NCBI GenBank assembly: GCA_947632025.1
Contig: CANRNN010000018.1
Coordinates: forward strand, 1-35,444
Length of the DNA stretch: 35,444 bases
Reading direction: 5' to 3'
Source of the DNA: an uncultured Clostridia bacterium
GTDB lineage: Bacteria > Bacillota > Clostridia > Oscillospirales > Ruminococcaceae
The position numbers and the translations under genes are program-made. The notes beneath the pieces are model-generated. The model was not told the DNA's origin, made no database searches, and saw only the letters and a program-made list of their open reading frames with translations. Shown here piece by piece: positions 7,665 to 14,942 of this stretch (position 1 is its first letter; every line of letters begins with the position of its first letter).

Positions 7665-9501
7665 TTTTCCACACTCCTATTTTCATGGCTTTCGCAAATC
7701 TTGTCTGAAACTCGCTGTCTGCGGCGGTTTCCACGAATATAACATTTCGGGCAAGCTTTTCCGCCTCGGCGCGTTTTTCAACGCTCAACAGCGCGTATCT
7801 TGCACCAACTCCCGCGGCATTTCCCACGGCGGTAATTATGTCAGCGTTGTCAAACGGCAGCATTCCCATTGCAACAACGGATTTCGAGTCGATAAAACTG
7901 CCGAACGCTCCTGCCAGAACCACCCTTTTCGGGAAAGCCATTCCGCTTTTTTCAATGATAAGTTCCGCTCCCGTGCAAAGCGCGGATTTCGCAAGCTGAA
8001 CGGCTCTGATGTCCTTAGAAGTTACTACAATATCCCGCTCGTTTTCGTTCTGAGCAAAGTACAGAACATATTCGGGCTTGTTGTCCTGCCCTAAACGTAT
8101 ACGCGGATTGCCGGCAATATCTGCGAATTTTCCGCTCGGCAGAATTATCCCCGAAATCGCCATCTGCGCGACCGCGTCAATTATCCCCGAACCGCAGATA
8201 CCGACGGGTTTTCCGCCGCCGATAACACTGAATGTCGGCTCAAAAGTTGTCGGGTCAATCGAAATATGCTCTATCGCGCCGTTCGCCGCCCTCATTCCGC
8301 ACTTGATATGCGCGCCCTCGAGGGCAGGTCCCGTAGCGCAGGACGTGACGTAAATTTTGTCCTTGCAGCCGAACGCAATCTCGCTGTTTGTGCCGATGTC
8401 CACCACAAGTTCGGGTTCTTGTTTTTCGTAAAGTTCCTCTGCAACAAGCACGGCTACGTTGTCCGCTCCGATAAAACCCGCCTCGCTCGGCAAAAAGCAG
8501 ACGTTCGCGCCGTCCATAAGCTGAAGTCCGACGTCGCTTGCCCTTACATCAACGCTCTCTGAAATCACCGCCGAAAACGGGGAAACTCCTATTGTCGCAG
8601 GGGAAATTCCGAGCGCGATATGCTGCATGACCGTATTGCCTGCGAAAACCGCTTCTGCTATTTGGTTTGGCTCTATTTCGGCATTTTCGCACATCTCCTT
8701 TGCAAGCGACATAATCCCGTCGACAAGCGCGCTGTGCATTTCACAAAGCCCGTTTTCGTTCATCATCGAATACGAAACGCGCGCCAGAACATCGTCTCCG
8801 TACCGCACCTGCGGGTTCATCATTGACGCGGAGGACACGGTATATCCTGTTTCAAGGTCAAGCAGAAACGCCGCAAGAGTTGTCGTTCCGATATCGACGG
8901 CAATCCCGAAAATTCTGACGTTCGCCCTCGGAAAAACGCCGATTATCCTCTTTCCTTTCCACACCGCCGCAGTTATGGTGTTTCTCCCTTTTTTAACGGC
9001 AGCAGGCAGACTTTTGAGGGCGTTGTAATCAATTTCGGGCTTTTCGGAAAATGCCTTTTGTTTTTCAAGTTCACGGCAGAGCCTTGTAAATTCATCAGTG
9101 CAGTTTTCGAGAGTTGCATTCGGCAGCGTCACCGTAAACGACTTTACAGCCGCGTTCGGTTTAAGTTTTCGGCTCTTTCCCTCGGACAGCACTACCTGAT
9201 TGAAAACGCGGTTTTCGGGCAGTATTTCTGCCGTTATATTGCCGTAAATTTTAGTAAGGCAGGCAAGGCGCATTCCGCTGTCAATTTCACTTTGAGAGAA
9301 AATTTTCCGTTCCTTTTTGGTAATTTCGGAAACGTTTTCCATACCTCTTGCAATCCGTATCACACAACGTCCGCACATTCCCGCTCCGCCGCAGTCCGAA
9401 GCGAGATTTTCCCCGCACCGCCTTGCAATATCCAGGAGATTATCTCCCGCTTCGGCATTTTCGCAGACAATCTCCGACGGCTCAAATTCTACCTTAAACA
9501 T
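7657..9501 (-). CDS. Corrinoid reductive activator, 2Fe-2S/ASKHA (RamA/RACo-like)
   Basis: The 614-residue protein re-reduces inactive Co(II) corrinoid to Co(I) in an ATP-dependent step, serving MtmC. The N-terminal ferredoxin-like domain has Cys37, Cys43, Cys46 and Cys81 (C-x5-C-x2-C then C). The C-terminal part is the DUF4445 ASKHA fold, with phosphate-binding segments IAVDIGTTTLAAF and ELVVDIGTNSEIAFG and the segment VFAGNTVMQHIALG between them. The plant-type 2Fe-2S domain makes it closer to bacterial RACo-type activators than to archaeal RamA, which carries C-terminal 4Fe-4S clusters. The ATG at 9501 has GGAGGA upstream. A terminator hairpin lies just ahead of that ribosome site. Confidence 0.92.
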   Translation of the reverse strand: MFKVEFEPSEIVCENAEAGDNLLDIARRCGENLASDCGGAGMCGRCVIRIARGMENVSEITKKERKIFSQSEIDSGMRLACLTKIYGNITAEILPENRVFNQVVLSEGKSRKLKPNAAVKSFTVTLPNATLENCTDEFTRLCRELEKQKAFSEKPEIDYNALKSLPAAVKKGRNTITAAVWKGKRIIGVFPRANVRIFGIAVDIGTTTLAAFLLDLETGYTVSSASMMNPQVRYGDDVLARVSYSMMNENGLCEMHSALVDGIMSLAKEMCENAEIEPNQIAEAVFAGNTVMQHIALGISPATIGVSPFSAVISESVDVRASDVGLQLMDGANVCFLPSEAGFIGADNVAVLVAEELYEKQEPELVVDIGTNSEIAFGCKDKIYVTSCATGPALEGAHIKCGMRAANGAIEHISIDPTTFEPTFSVIGGGKPVGICGSGIIDAVAQMAISGIILPSGKFADIAGNPRIRLGQDNKPEYVLYFAQNENERDIVVTSKDIRAVQLAKSALCTGAELIIEKSGMAFPKRVVLAGAFGSFIDSKSVVAMGMLPFDNADIITAVGNAAGVGARYALLSVEKRAEAEKLARNVIFVETAADSEFQTRFAKAMKIGVWKNG

Positions 9502-9510
9502 AATTCCTCC

Positions 9511-9543
9511 AAAAAATAGAGGGAGAAACGCTAAGTTTCTCCC
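9511..9543 (-). terminator. Intrinsic terminator between pylT and the corrinoid activator
   Basis: On the minus strand GGGAGAAAC (9543-9535) pairs with GTTTCTCCC (9529-9521) across a 5-base loop. A T-rich tail follows and runs into the ribosome site of the next gene. It should end most transcripts that contain pylT, leaving the activator and pyl genes dependent on readthrough or a cryptic promoter. Confidence 0.8.
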
Positions 9544-9568
9544 TTGTATTATTGATGAATAAGCTGTT

Positions 9569-9640
9569 TGGCGAAGAGTTCCGGTGCTGCCCCCGACTGT
9601 ACGGATTTAGGGTCCGCATGATCACTTCGATCCACCCTCC
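9569..9640 (-). tRNA. pylT: tRNA-Pyl (anticodon CUA)
   Basis: This 72-nt gene has the tRNA-Pyl hallmarks. There is one base between acceptor and D stems, a 4-bp D stem (GATC/GATC) with a 5-base loop, a 6-bp anticodon stem TGCGGA/TCCGTA, a 3-base variable loop CAG, and an encoded CCA. The acceptor GGAGGGT pairs with ACTCTTC through two G-U pairs. The anticodon loop is CCCTAAA, giving CUA to read UAG. Two features are odd: base 33 is C instead of the near-universal U, and the T arm (TCGGG, loop GGCAGCA, CCGGA) contains a G-G mismatch and lacks a canonical T loop. It lies downstream of mtmB. Confidence 0.93.
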
Positions 9641-9646
9641 GCGATT

Positions 9647-9676
9647 TGCCCGACTGCCGTTTAAAGCTGTCGGGCA
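9647..9676. other. Hairpin between mtmB and pylT
   Basis: TGCCCGAC (9647-9654) and GTCGGGCA (9669-9676) form a perfect 8-bp stem with a 14-base loop and no T-run. It could stabilise the mtmB mRNA end or mark a processing point for a shared mtmB-pylT transcript. No good promoter for pylT was seen in 9677-9768. Confidence 0.55.
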
Positions 9677-9768
9677 GGAGCGGTGAAAACTGCCGAATAT
9701 AACGCATTTACGACTGCCCTGAGCCGAAAACGCCGTATTTTGGCAATATTGTGCCGCTCGCTTTAAGT

Positions 9769-11160
9769 TCACTTATTCCAATAAGTAAGACCAAGTTCTG
9801 TAAGGATCTTGACCGCCTCGTTGTAAACCTCGATATATTCGTCAGTCGGAACAAGCTTTACAACATCATAGCACTCAGAAAACGTCTTGCCCGCAGGCGC
9901 GGTTTTATAATCTTTCTCGTACATTCCTACAAGTTTGTCGAGAATAACGTTTACCTCGTGCAAATCCATTCCCGCAACAGCGTGAGCCGCCTCGCCCATC
10001 ATTCTCGCTTCCATGGCGGTAAACTGGTCAGTGTAAACGCCCTTTCTGGAGGCTACGCCGGACAGTATCTCGCGTCCGCTTATGGTGTCGGTAATCGCCT
10101 GAGCCGCAGTTTCAAGCAGGCACATTACTGTGCAAGGTCCTGCAAGCGTATAATACTGATTGCCGAGAATGAGGTGAGTGTTCTCCTCTATTGCACGCGC
10201 TGCATGACCCGCAACCGCAAGCGCCTCGCGAGCGGTCGTTATGCCCCAGCGAACGTGAACAGGTCCGTCAAGATGCCAAGAACCCTGCATCATAACAAAG
10301 GAGTTTAAAGTTGTCGCAACGTCAACTATAGCGGTTTCCTCCAGACCTCCGGCATACCCGCCGAAAATAGGCATCTGCTCAACCATAACACAGCTTCCGC
10401 TCAACGCGTAATGTGCGCCCTGGCACAATGCGTTGATGTCGATCTTGAGTTCGTTAAGCTGAGACACCTCGTGAGAATCGCTTGTTCTCATTCCGCCCGG
10501 AAAATCCGCTTCGATAACGCCTGCGGCACTAAGAGAAGTTTCGTTCCCCTAGAGCCCCATGCCCGCTCTGCCTGCTCTGCACTGTGCCTCGCGCACCTGC
10601 AAAGCCTCCGAACGGACAGCCATAAGTTCCCAGGGAGAACCGGGAGTAGGGTCCTTGCCCATAACCGTCTGCAAAACGCCGTCAACTATCGTATCGACAA
10701 TAGGCTCCTGCGCATACGCCTGATGAATAGGCAGGAACAGCGCTTCCGAACAGGGAGAGCCTGTAGGTCCGCCCTGAATTACGGGCGCTTTTGCGTCATT
10801 GTAAGCGCGGGGAGTGACGTTTATTGCTTCCTGACCTTCGCCGTACTGGAAATGGTCGGGAGCGGATTCGATTGCGTGCAGAATTTCATCTCTCGTGTAC
10901 TTGATAACGCGTCCCGTATCAATGCAGTAAATTCCGCAGGTCTCAAGCATTTCAAGACCCGCCTGGAACAGGTTGTTGATAAGCTCCTTATCTTCGGGAA
11001 CGATAACGGTCTTATCCATTTTTATGTTGTACTTCTTTTTGAGTTCACGGGCAGTCGAGGGAATAACTTCATAGTCCCACTTTTTCTCTTCCATTTTAGG
11101 ACCAGTTTTCGCACGGTCGTAAACATCAAAAACAGTTACGTTCTTTCCTACCGTTTTCAT
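9769..11160 (-). CDS. mtmB: Monomethylamine:corrinoid methyltransferase MtmB (pyrrolysine protein)
   Basis: The 463-residue enzyme moves the methyl group of monomethylamine to the corrinoid of MtmC. The frame contains one amber codon at 10549-10551 (codon 204), in the context AGRAGMGL-Pyl-GNETSLSA. This is the same site as Pyl202 of Methanosarcina MtmB. After the amber the frame continues with SDSHEVSQLNELKI, EQMPIFGGYAGG and SGREILSGVASRKG, all MtmB-specific. The Pyl position excludes the trimethylamine (Pyl334) and dimethylamine (Pyl356) enzymes. The ATG at 11160 has GGGGG upstream and is 4 bases from the mtmC stop. A caller that treats UAG as stop would split the gene at 10549, giving 9769-10491 and 10549-11202. 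The true stop is TGA. Confidence 0.97.
10549..10551 (-). other. In-frame UAG decoded as pyrrolysine
   Basis: TAG on the minus strand with mtmB homology continuing without a break on both sides. The cognate tRNA, synthetase and biosynthesis genes are all in this window. Confidence 0.96.
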
Positions 11161-11164
11161 TTGT

Positions 11165-11827
11165 TCATGCCCCCTTTTTCTTTGCGATAAGCTCTTTCGC
11201 AACGTTTACCGCGTCGGTTGCAGTTTCGGAATAGCCGTCAGCACCGATTTGCGCGCACCATTCCTTTGAAACGGGTGCTCCGCCGAACATACAGATAAAC
11301 TTGTCGCGGTCGCCGTCTTCTTTAAGATGGTCGACAATATCCCTCTGCGCGGGCATTGTCGTTGTCATAAGCGCAGAACCCGCGATTATGTCCGCACCGA
11401 TTTCGCGCGCCTTGCTGATAACGTCCTCAACGGGAACGTCGCGCCCCATATCCACAACTTCAAAATTGTTCGCAGACAGCATTGTCTTTACGATATTCTT
11501 TCCGATGTCGTGAATATCTCCCTGCACCGTGTGGAGAACGACTTTTCCCTGAGATGCGCTTGACTTCTGCTCCTCGCTCATTCCCGATGTGAGGATAGCC
11601 ACCGCCGCCTCAAACGCCTCCGACGCCATAAGCAGCTCCGGCACGAAAGCCTCGCCCTCGTCAAACAGGTCGCTCATGTGCTGCATACCTGCGGAAAGTC
11701 CGCTTGAAATGCATTCCAGAGGATCAAGTCCCGCCTCTACAGCCGCTTTCGCAGCGTCCGACGCCATGTCGGAGTCCATTTCGATAATGGAATTTTTGAG
11801 CTTTTCGTAAATTTCTTCCTTGCTCAC
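11165..11827 (-). CDS. mtmC: Monomethylamine corrinoid protein MtmC
   Basis: The 220-residue methyl carrier has an N-terminal helical cap domain (about 1-90) and a C-terminal cobalamin-binding Rossmann domain. The base-off/His-on motif D104-I-H106-D-I-G109 supplies the lower cobalt ligand, His106. It accepts the methyl group from MtmB and passes it to a second methyltransferase. The start is a GTG at 11827 with AAGGAGG upstream. It lies directly ahead of mtmB and 75 bases after the PucR-type regulator, with no strong promoter seen between them, so it is probably co-transcribed with the regulator. Confidence 0.95.
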   Translation of the reverse strand: MSKEEIYEKLKNSIIEMDSDMASDAAKAAVEAGLDPLECISSGLSAGMQHMSDLFDEGEAFVPELLMASEAFEAAVAILTSGMSEEQKSSASQGKVVLHTVQGDIHDIGKNIVKTMLSANNFEVVDMGRDVPVEDVISKAREIGADIIAGSALMTTTMPAQRDIVDHLKEDGDRDKFICMFGGAPVSKEWCAQIGADGYSETATDAVNVAKELIAKKKGA

Positions 11828-11902
11828 AAGAAAACCTCCTTTGCCTTTCTTTTGTTGTTATAAAAGTCTGCGGTAACTTCTCCCGCCGACATTTACATTT
11901 TA

Positions 11903-13519
11903 TCACACTGCTTTGTCGGTTTCAATACTTTTCAGCTGTTTTCCGCATTTATGATGAAACGTTCGATTTATTTCATCAATTTTGACGAAATCGGTATTTT
12001 CGTTTTCGCAAAACTCTTCGCCTATGCCGAATTGCTCGTCGACAGCACGGAAAATGATCCCTAAATACAGAACTTCGTCCTCGCCCGTAAACTCCGTATC
12101 AAGCATTTTCTTTATCTTGTCAAGGCGGTAGATAAACGAACTTCTGTGAAGATAAAGCTTTGCTGCGGCTTCAGAAACATTGAGGTTTGCGCGGATAAAT
12201 GCGCGGAGTATTTTGTAATTTTCAAAGCCAAGGGTGCTGTCATTCTGAAGAAATTCAAAAAGTTTCGGAGTAAGCAACGCATTTATCGGCAGACTTGAAT
12301 ATCCCTTTTTCAGCAGATATTCAAGCCTGCAGTCGTCAAAGCAATAAACGCCCTTTTCCGACTGCTTGTTTTCGCAGAACGAAAGCACCGCCCTCGACTG
12401 GTTAAAATAATCCCGCACAAGTGAAATATCCGAAAATTCCGAGCTTATCCCCACAGACATTCCGAAATCTTTCGAAATACGTACAATCTCGGCAATACGC
12501 TCGTTTTTTTCGGAATTAGAGCGGGTAAGGTTGCACAAAAGATAAATAGCCTTGTTTTCGCGGACAGCTAAAGCGCCGCTTAAATGATGCCCGATATATC
12601 CGCACAGATAATTCAGAATATTGCGCTCGTTCTGCCCAAATCTCAGCTTTATAACGCAGCACAGATATTCGTCATCAATTCCCCAACCGTAAGCCGAAAG
12701 CGACGATATAAGCTCCGCAAGGCGGGTTTTCTTTGAGAACAAATAGCCGTACAGGCTGTTTTTAAGCTCGTTCAGGGCAATTCCCCCGTTCGGAGAATAT
12801 TCGAGGTAACGGCTTAAATATTGCCCGAAAACGGCAAATCTTGTTATATCTCCGTCCGAAAACTCCTTGTCGGAATTGTCCGCAATTATCTGCCAGATTA
12901 CCTGCTGTTCGCGCTCCATTGTCACGACAAGTTTGCGGTTGACTATGCCGAAATGAAGCGAGTTGTCAGAGTTGTCTGTTTCAACCGCGCCCACAATTTC
13001 AACAACGCTTTCTTCTTTAAGAAAGCCTTTTTCGGAAACAGACGAGTCCTGAAAACGTCCGCCGTCATCGCTCACCGCAAGCACTCTGTAATCGCTTGAC
13101 GCAATCAGAAAAGGCTTGTTTATAATCGGACGGCAAACGGCGCATAACTCTTCAAAAGTTCCGTCTTTCATCAATACTTCGTTCATTTCGCTGTGCCACC
13201 TTGCGTAGCGTTCGAGCAGTTCAACGACAAGTTCGTAAATTTTCCCTATCTCGCTGTCCCTCGGCAGACAAATTACATCATGCGGCGTTTCGCTCATGGT
13301 ATTTTCGTCAAGTTCGCCTATTACAATAAACGTGCTTGGCTGACCTTCCTGCGGGAAATCTTTCGGGTCTATGACGATATACACCGCGTTTTCTTTTATC
13401 GTGATAAGCGGGTTAAAGATTGTCGCGTACACAACAGGAAAACGGCTTTTCGCGCTCTGAAGCTTCATCGACAGCTTATTTGGAAAAAGCTCGCTTATAA
13501 TATAACTGCTTACCGCCAT
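11903..13519 (-). CDS. PucR-family transcriptional regulator
   Basis: The 538-residue protein has a long N-terminal sensory part, a central GGDEF-like region typical of CdaR/PucR proteins, and a C-terminal HTH_30 domain. In that domain the segment LRAFIRANLNVSEAAAKLYLHRSSFIYRLDKIKKML is diagnostic. The ATG at 13519 has AAAGGAG at 7 bases and is chosen over a TTG at 13540. It sits between the corrinoid adenosyltransferase (spacing about 27 bases from the chosen start) and mtmC. This suggests local control of methylamine genes. Which operator it binds is unknown. Confidence 0.85.
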   Translation of the reverse strand: MAVSSYIISELFPNKLSMKLQSAKSRFPVVYATIFNPLITIKENAVYIVIDPKDFPQEGQPSTFIVIGELDENTMSETPHDVICLPRDSEIGKIYELVVELLERYARWHSEMNEVLMKDGTFEELCAVCRPIINKPFLIASSDYRVLAVSDDGGRFQDSSVSEKGFLKEESVVEIVGAVETDNSDNSLHFGIVNRKLVVTMEREQQVIWQIIADNSDKEFSDGDITRFAVFGQYLSRYLEYSPNGGIALNELKNSLYGYLFSKKTRLAELISSLSAYGWGIDDEYLCCVIKLRFGQNERNILNYLCGYIGHHLSGALAVRENKAIYLLCNLTRSNSEKNERIAEIVRISKDFGMSVGISSEFSDISLVRDYFNQSRAVLSFCENKQSEKGVYCFDDCRLEYLLKKGYSSLPINALLTPKLFEFLQNDSTLGFENYKILRAFIRANLNVSEAAAKLYLHRSSFIYRLDKIKKMLDTEFTGEDEVLYLGIIFRAVDEQFGIGEEFCENENTDFVKIDEINRTFHHKCGKQLKSIETDKAV

Positions 13520-13546
13520 AAAACCGCTCCTTTCGTTCAATTCGTG

Positions 13547-14062
13547 TCAGAATTCTATTCCCTTTCGGGCGGGAATATTTTTGTCATAAGGGTGCTTTTT
13601 GCACCTTATTTCTGAGATGTAATCCGCCGCATCGCAAAGCCGTTTGTCGGGCTCTCTCCCCGTTAAAACAATTTCAATTTCTTGATTTTCCCGAAGAAAA
13701 TCGCACAATGAATTAATGTCAATTAAACCCGTATTTACGCAGGATATTATCTCGTCAAAAACTACCATACCGAATGTTTTATCGTCCGCGAGAAATTGCT
13801 TTATTTTCCCAAAATCCGCAGTATATTCCTTATGTGCGTTTTCCTTTTCAAAATCGTTCATTTCATATACGAATTTTCGTATTCTGAAACACGGGAAAAC
13901 AACGATATTCGCAATTGAGCTTAAAACGTCGAGTTCGCTTGAATTGCCGCTTTTCATAAACTGACAGAAAAGCACTTTCCCGCCTGCTCCTGCAAATCTC
14001 GCCGCAAGTCCGACGGCAGCGGTCGTTTTCCCTTTGCCGTCGCCGCAATATATGTGTAACAT
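13547..14062 (-). CDS. cobO: ATP:corrinoid adenosyltransferase, CobA/CobO type
   Basis: The 171-residue P-loop enzyme (MLHIYCGDGKGKTTAAVGLAARFAG, Walker A at residues 7-14) adenosylates Co(I) corrinoids. Later segments VVFDEIISCVNTGLID and IEIVLTGREPDKRLCDAADYISEI are characteristic of the CobA/BtuR fold. It is packed between the MetH-activation-like gene (3 bases) and the PucR gene. Its presence in a methyl-transfer operon suggests corrinoid salvage, or a supply of adenosylcobamide that the riboswitch at 17429-17506 may sense. Confidence 0.92.
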   Translation of the reverse strand: MLHIYCGDGKGKTTAAVGLAARFAGAGGKVLFCQFMKSGNSSELDVLSSIANIVVFPCFRIRKFVYEMNDFEKENAHKEYTADFGKIKQFLADDKTFGMVVFDEIISCVNTGLIDINSLCDFLRENQEIEIVLTGREPDKRLCDAADYISEIRCKKHPYDKNIPARKGIEF

Positions 14063-14065
14063 TCT

Positions 14066-14752
14066 TTACCTCGCTTGTCGTCCCGCTTTGCAGTAATAGC
14101 ACATTTTGCCTTTTCCGAGGCAGTTTTTGCAGTCCATTACCGGCAGCGACTCTTTATTTTTGCTGATAATAAAAAATCCGACGCAGCTTTTTGCGGGCAG
14201 CATAAACCCGCTCGGCAAAAGCGTTATGCCTATACTCCCGCAGTCGAGAAGTCTGAAAAACTTCACCACGTCCGACGCGGGCATTCCGTAAAACCCCGGA
14301 CCAAATGACGCTGAAACAAAAACGCCCTCGCCGAAATGCCCGATAATTTTCTCTCTCAGCAAGTCGCGTCCTGCGTCTGTCACCGCCGTGCCGCCGATGT
14401 CAAAATACGCCTGATCTAAAACGCGGATGTTGTCGGTATAAATATCCCCGCTTGTAATTGCAAAGCATATGACGGAAATTATCCCGTCCGAGATTTTGTT
14501 TTCAAGCGCGGGGCAGGGGAAATGTTCATTTTCAATAACAAGCTCGCCGTTTCCTATACACTCGGGTTCATATTCCGAAACCACCGCTTTTATGTCGGCT
14601 TTTTTCATTACCGCGTCAAGGCATTCCATAGCGTGCGGATAGATTTTTTTAAGCGCGGGTTTGTCTTTGGAAAGCCCGCAGGTCAGTATGTAATTTTGCT
14701 CGATAAGGCGTGCGCCGCGCGTCTTGTCAAGCTGTATAACGCTGTTTTTCAC
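14066..14752 (-). CDS. Protein with MetH-type activation domain and C-terminal Cys cluster
   Basis: The product is about 228 residues. The central-to-C-terminal part (VFVSASFGPGFYGMPASDVVKFF, then IGITLLPSGFMLPAKSCVGFFI) matches the B12-dependent methionine synthase activation domain, which binds SAM and helps reductive methylation of cob(II)alamin. The last 25 residues hold CKNCLGKGKMCYYC, a C-x2-C-x6-C-x2-C cluster likely to bind a metal. Such stand-alone proteins accompany corrinoid methyltransferase operons and probably aid corrinoid reactivation. The start is uncertain: GTG 14752 has GGAG ten bases upstream, while GTG 14761 lies only one base from it. It is the first gene of the minus-strand operon. 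Confidence 0.82.
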   Translation of the reverse strand: MKNSVIQLDKTRGARLIEQNYILTCGLSKDKPALKKIYPHAMECLDAVMKKADIKAVVSEYEPECIGNGELVIENEHFPCPALENKISDGIISVICFAITSGDIYTDNIRVLDQAYFDIGGTAVTDAGRDLLREKIIGHFGEGVFVSASFGPGFYGMPASDVVKFFRLLDCGSIGITLLPSGFMLPAKSCVGFFIISKNKESLPVMDCKNCLGKGKMCYYCKAGRQAR

Positions 14753-14774
14753 CGCGCTCACACTCCTTGATTTA

Positions 14775-14803
14775 ATTATACTCTCAAGTTTTTGGGTTGA
14801 AAA
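14775..14803 (-). promoter_or_regulatory. Promoter of the minus-strand corrinoid/methylamine operon
   Basis: A perfect TATAAT (14780-14775) lies 17 bp from a weak TTTTCA -35. A weak -35 next to the repeats at 14804-14836 suggests activator dependence. Confidence 0.65.
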
Positions 14804-14836
14804 GATACAATTTCACTTAAAATGATTGGGACAATT
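14804..14836 (-). promoter_or_regulatory. Direct-repeat box, copy 1
   Basis: On the minus strand AATTGTCC (14836-14829) and AATTGTATC (14812-14804) form direct repeats 24 bp apart. Exactly 23 bp separate the proximal repeat from the -10 box. The same arrangement occurs at 17542-17574 and 19592-19623. Confidence 0.65.
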
Positions 14837-14839
14837 ATA

Positions 14840-14862
14840 AACTCTGAAACAATTGCAGAGTT
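14840..14862. promoter_or_regulatory. 23-bp palindrome, putative operator (copy 2)
   Basis: AACTCTGAAA, CAA and TTGCAGAGTT. It matches copy 1 (1578-1600) at 21 of 23 positions. It sits in the divergent region between the minus-strand operon and the MocR regulator, 13 bp ahead of the regulator's -35 box. Confidence 0.7.
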
Positions 14863-14875
14863 TTGGGGAAATTGC

Positions 14876-14904
14876 TTGACAATAATTGTACAAAAAGATA
14901 TAAT
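14876..14904 (+). promoter_or_regulatory. Promoter of the MocR-type regulator
   Basis: TTGACA (14876-14881), a 17-bp spacer and TATAAT (14899-14904) make a consensus promoter. The spacer holds AATTGTAC (14884-14891), which is the direct-repeat motif in the opposite orientation. This may be an autorepression site. Confidence 0.8.
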
Positions 14905-14942
14905 ATAAAGAAAGCCTTTATTTTGACAAAAGGAGAACAGCT

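Noticed and set aside
9494-9772. Minus-strand 92-codon frame across the pylT region
   Set aside because: It covers tRNA-Pyl, the terminator and the activator ribosome site, has no ribosome site and resembles no protein; it is a chance frame.
9769-10491. Two separate genes (9769-10491 and 10549-11202) instead of one mtmB
   Set aside because: Both pieces are in the same frame, homology is continuous through the amber codon, and tRNA-Pyl and its synthetase are present.
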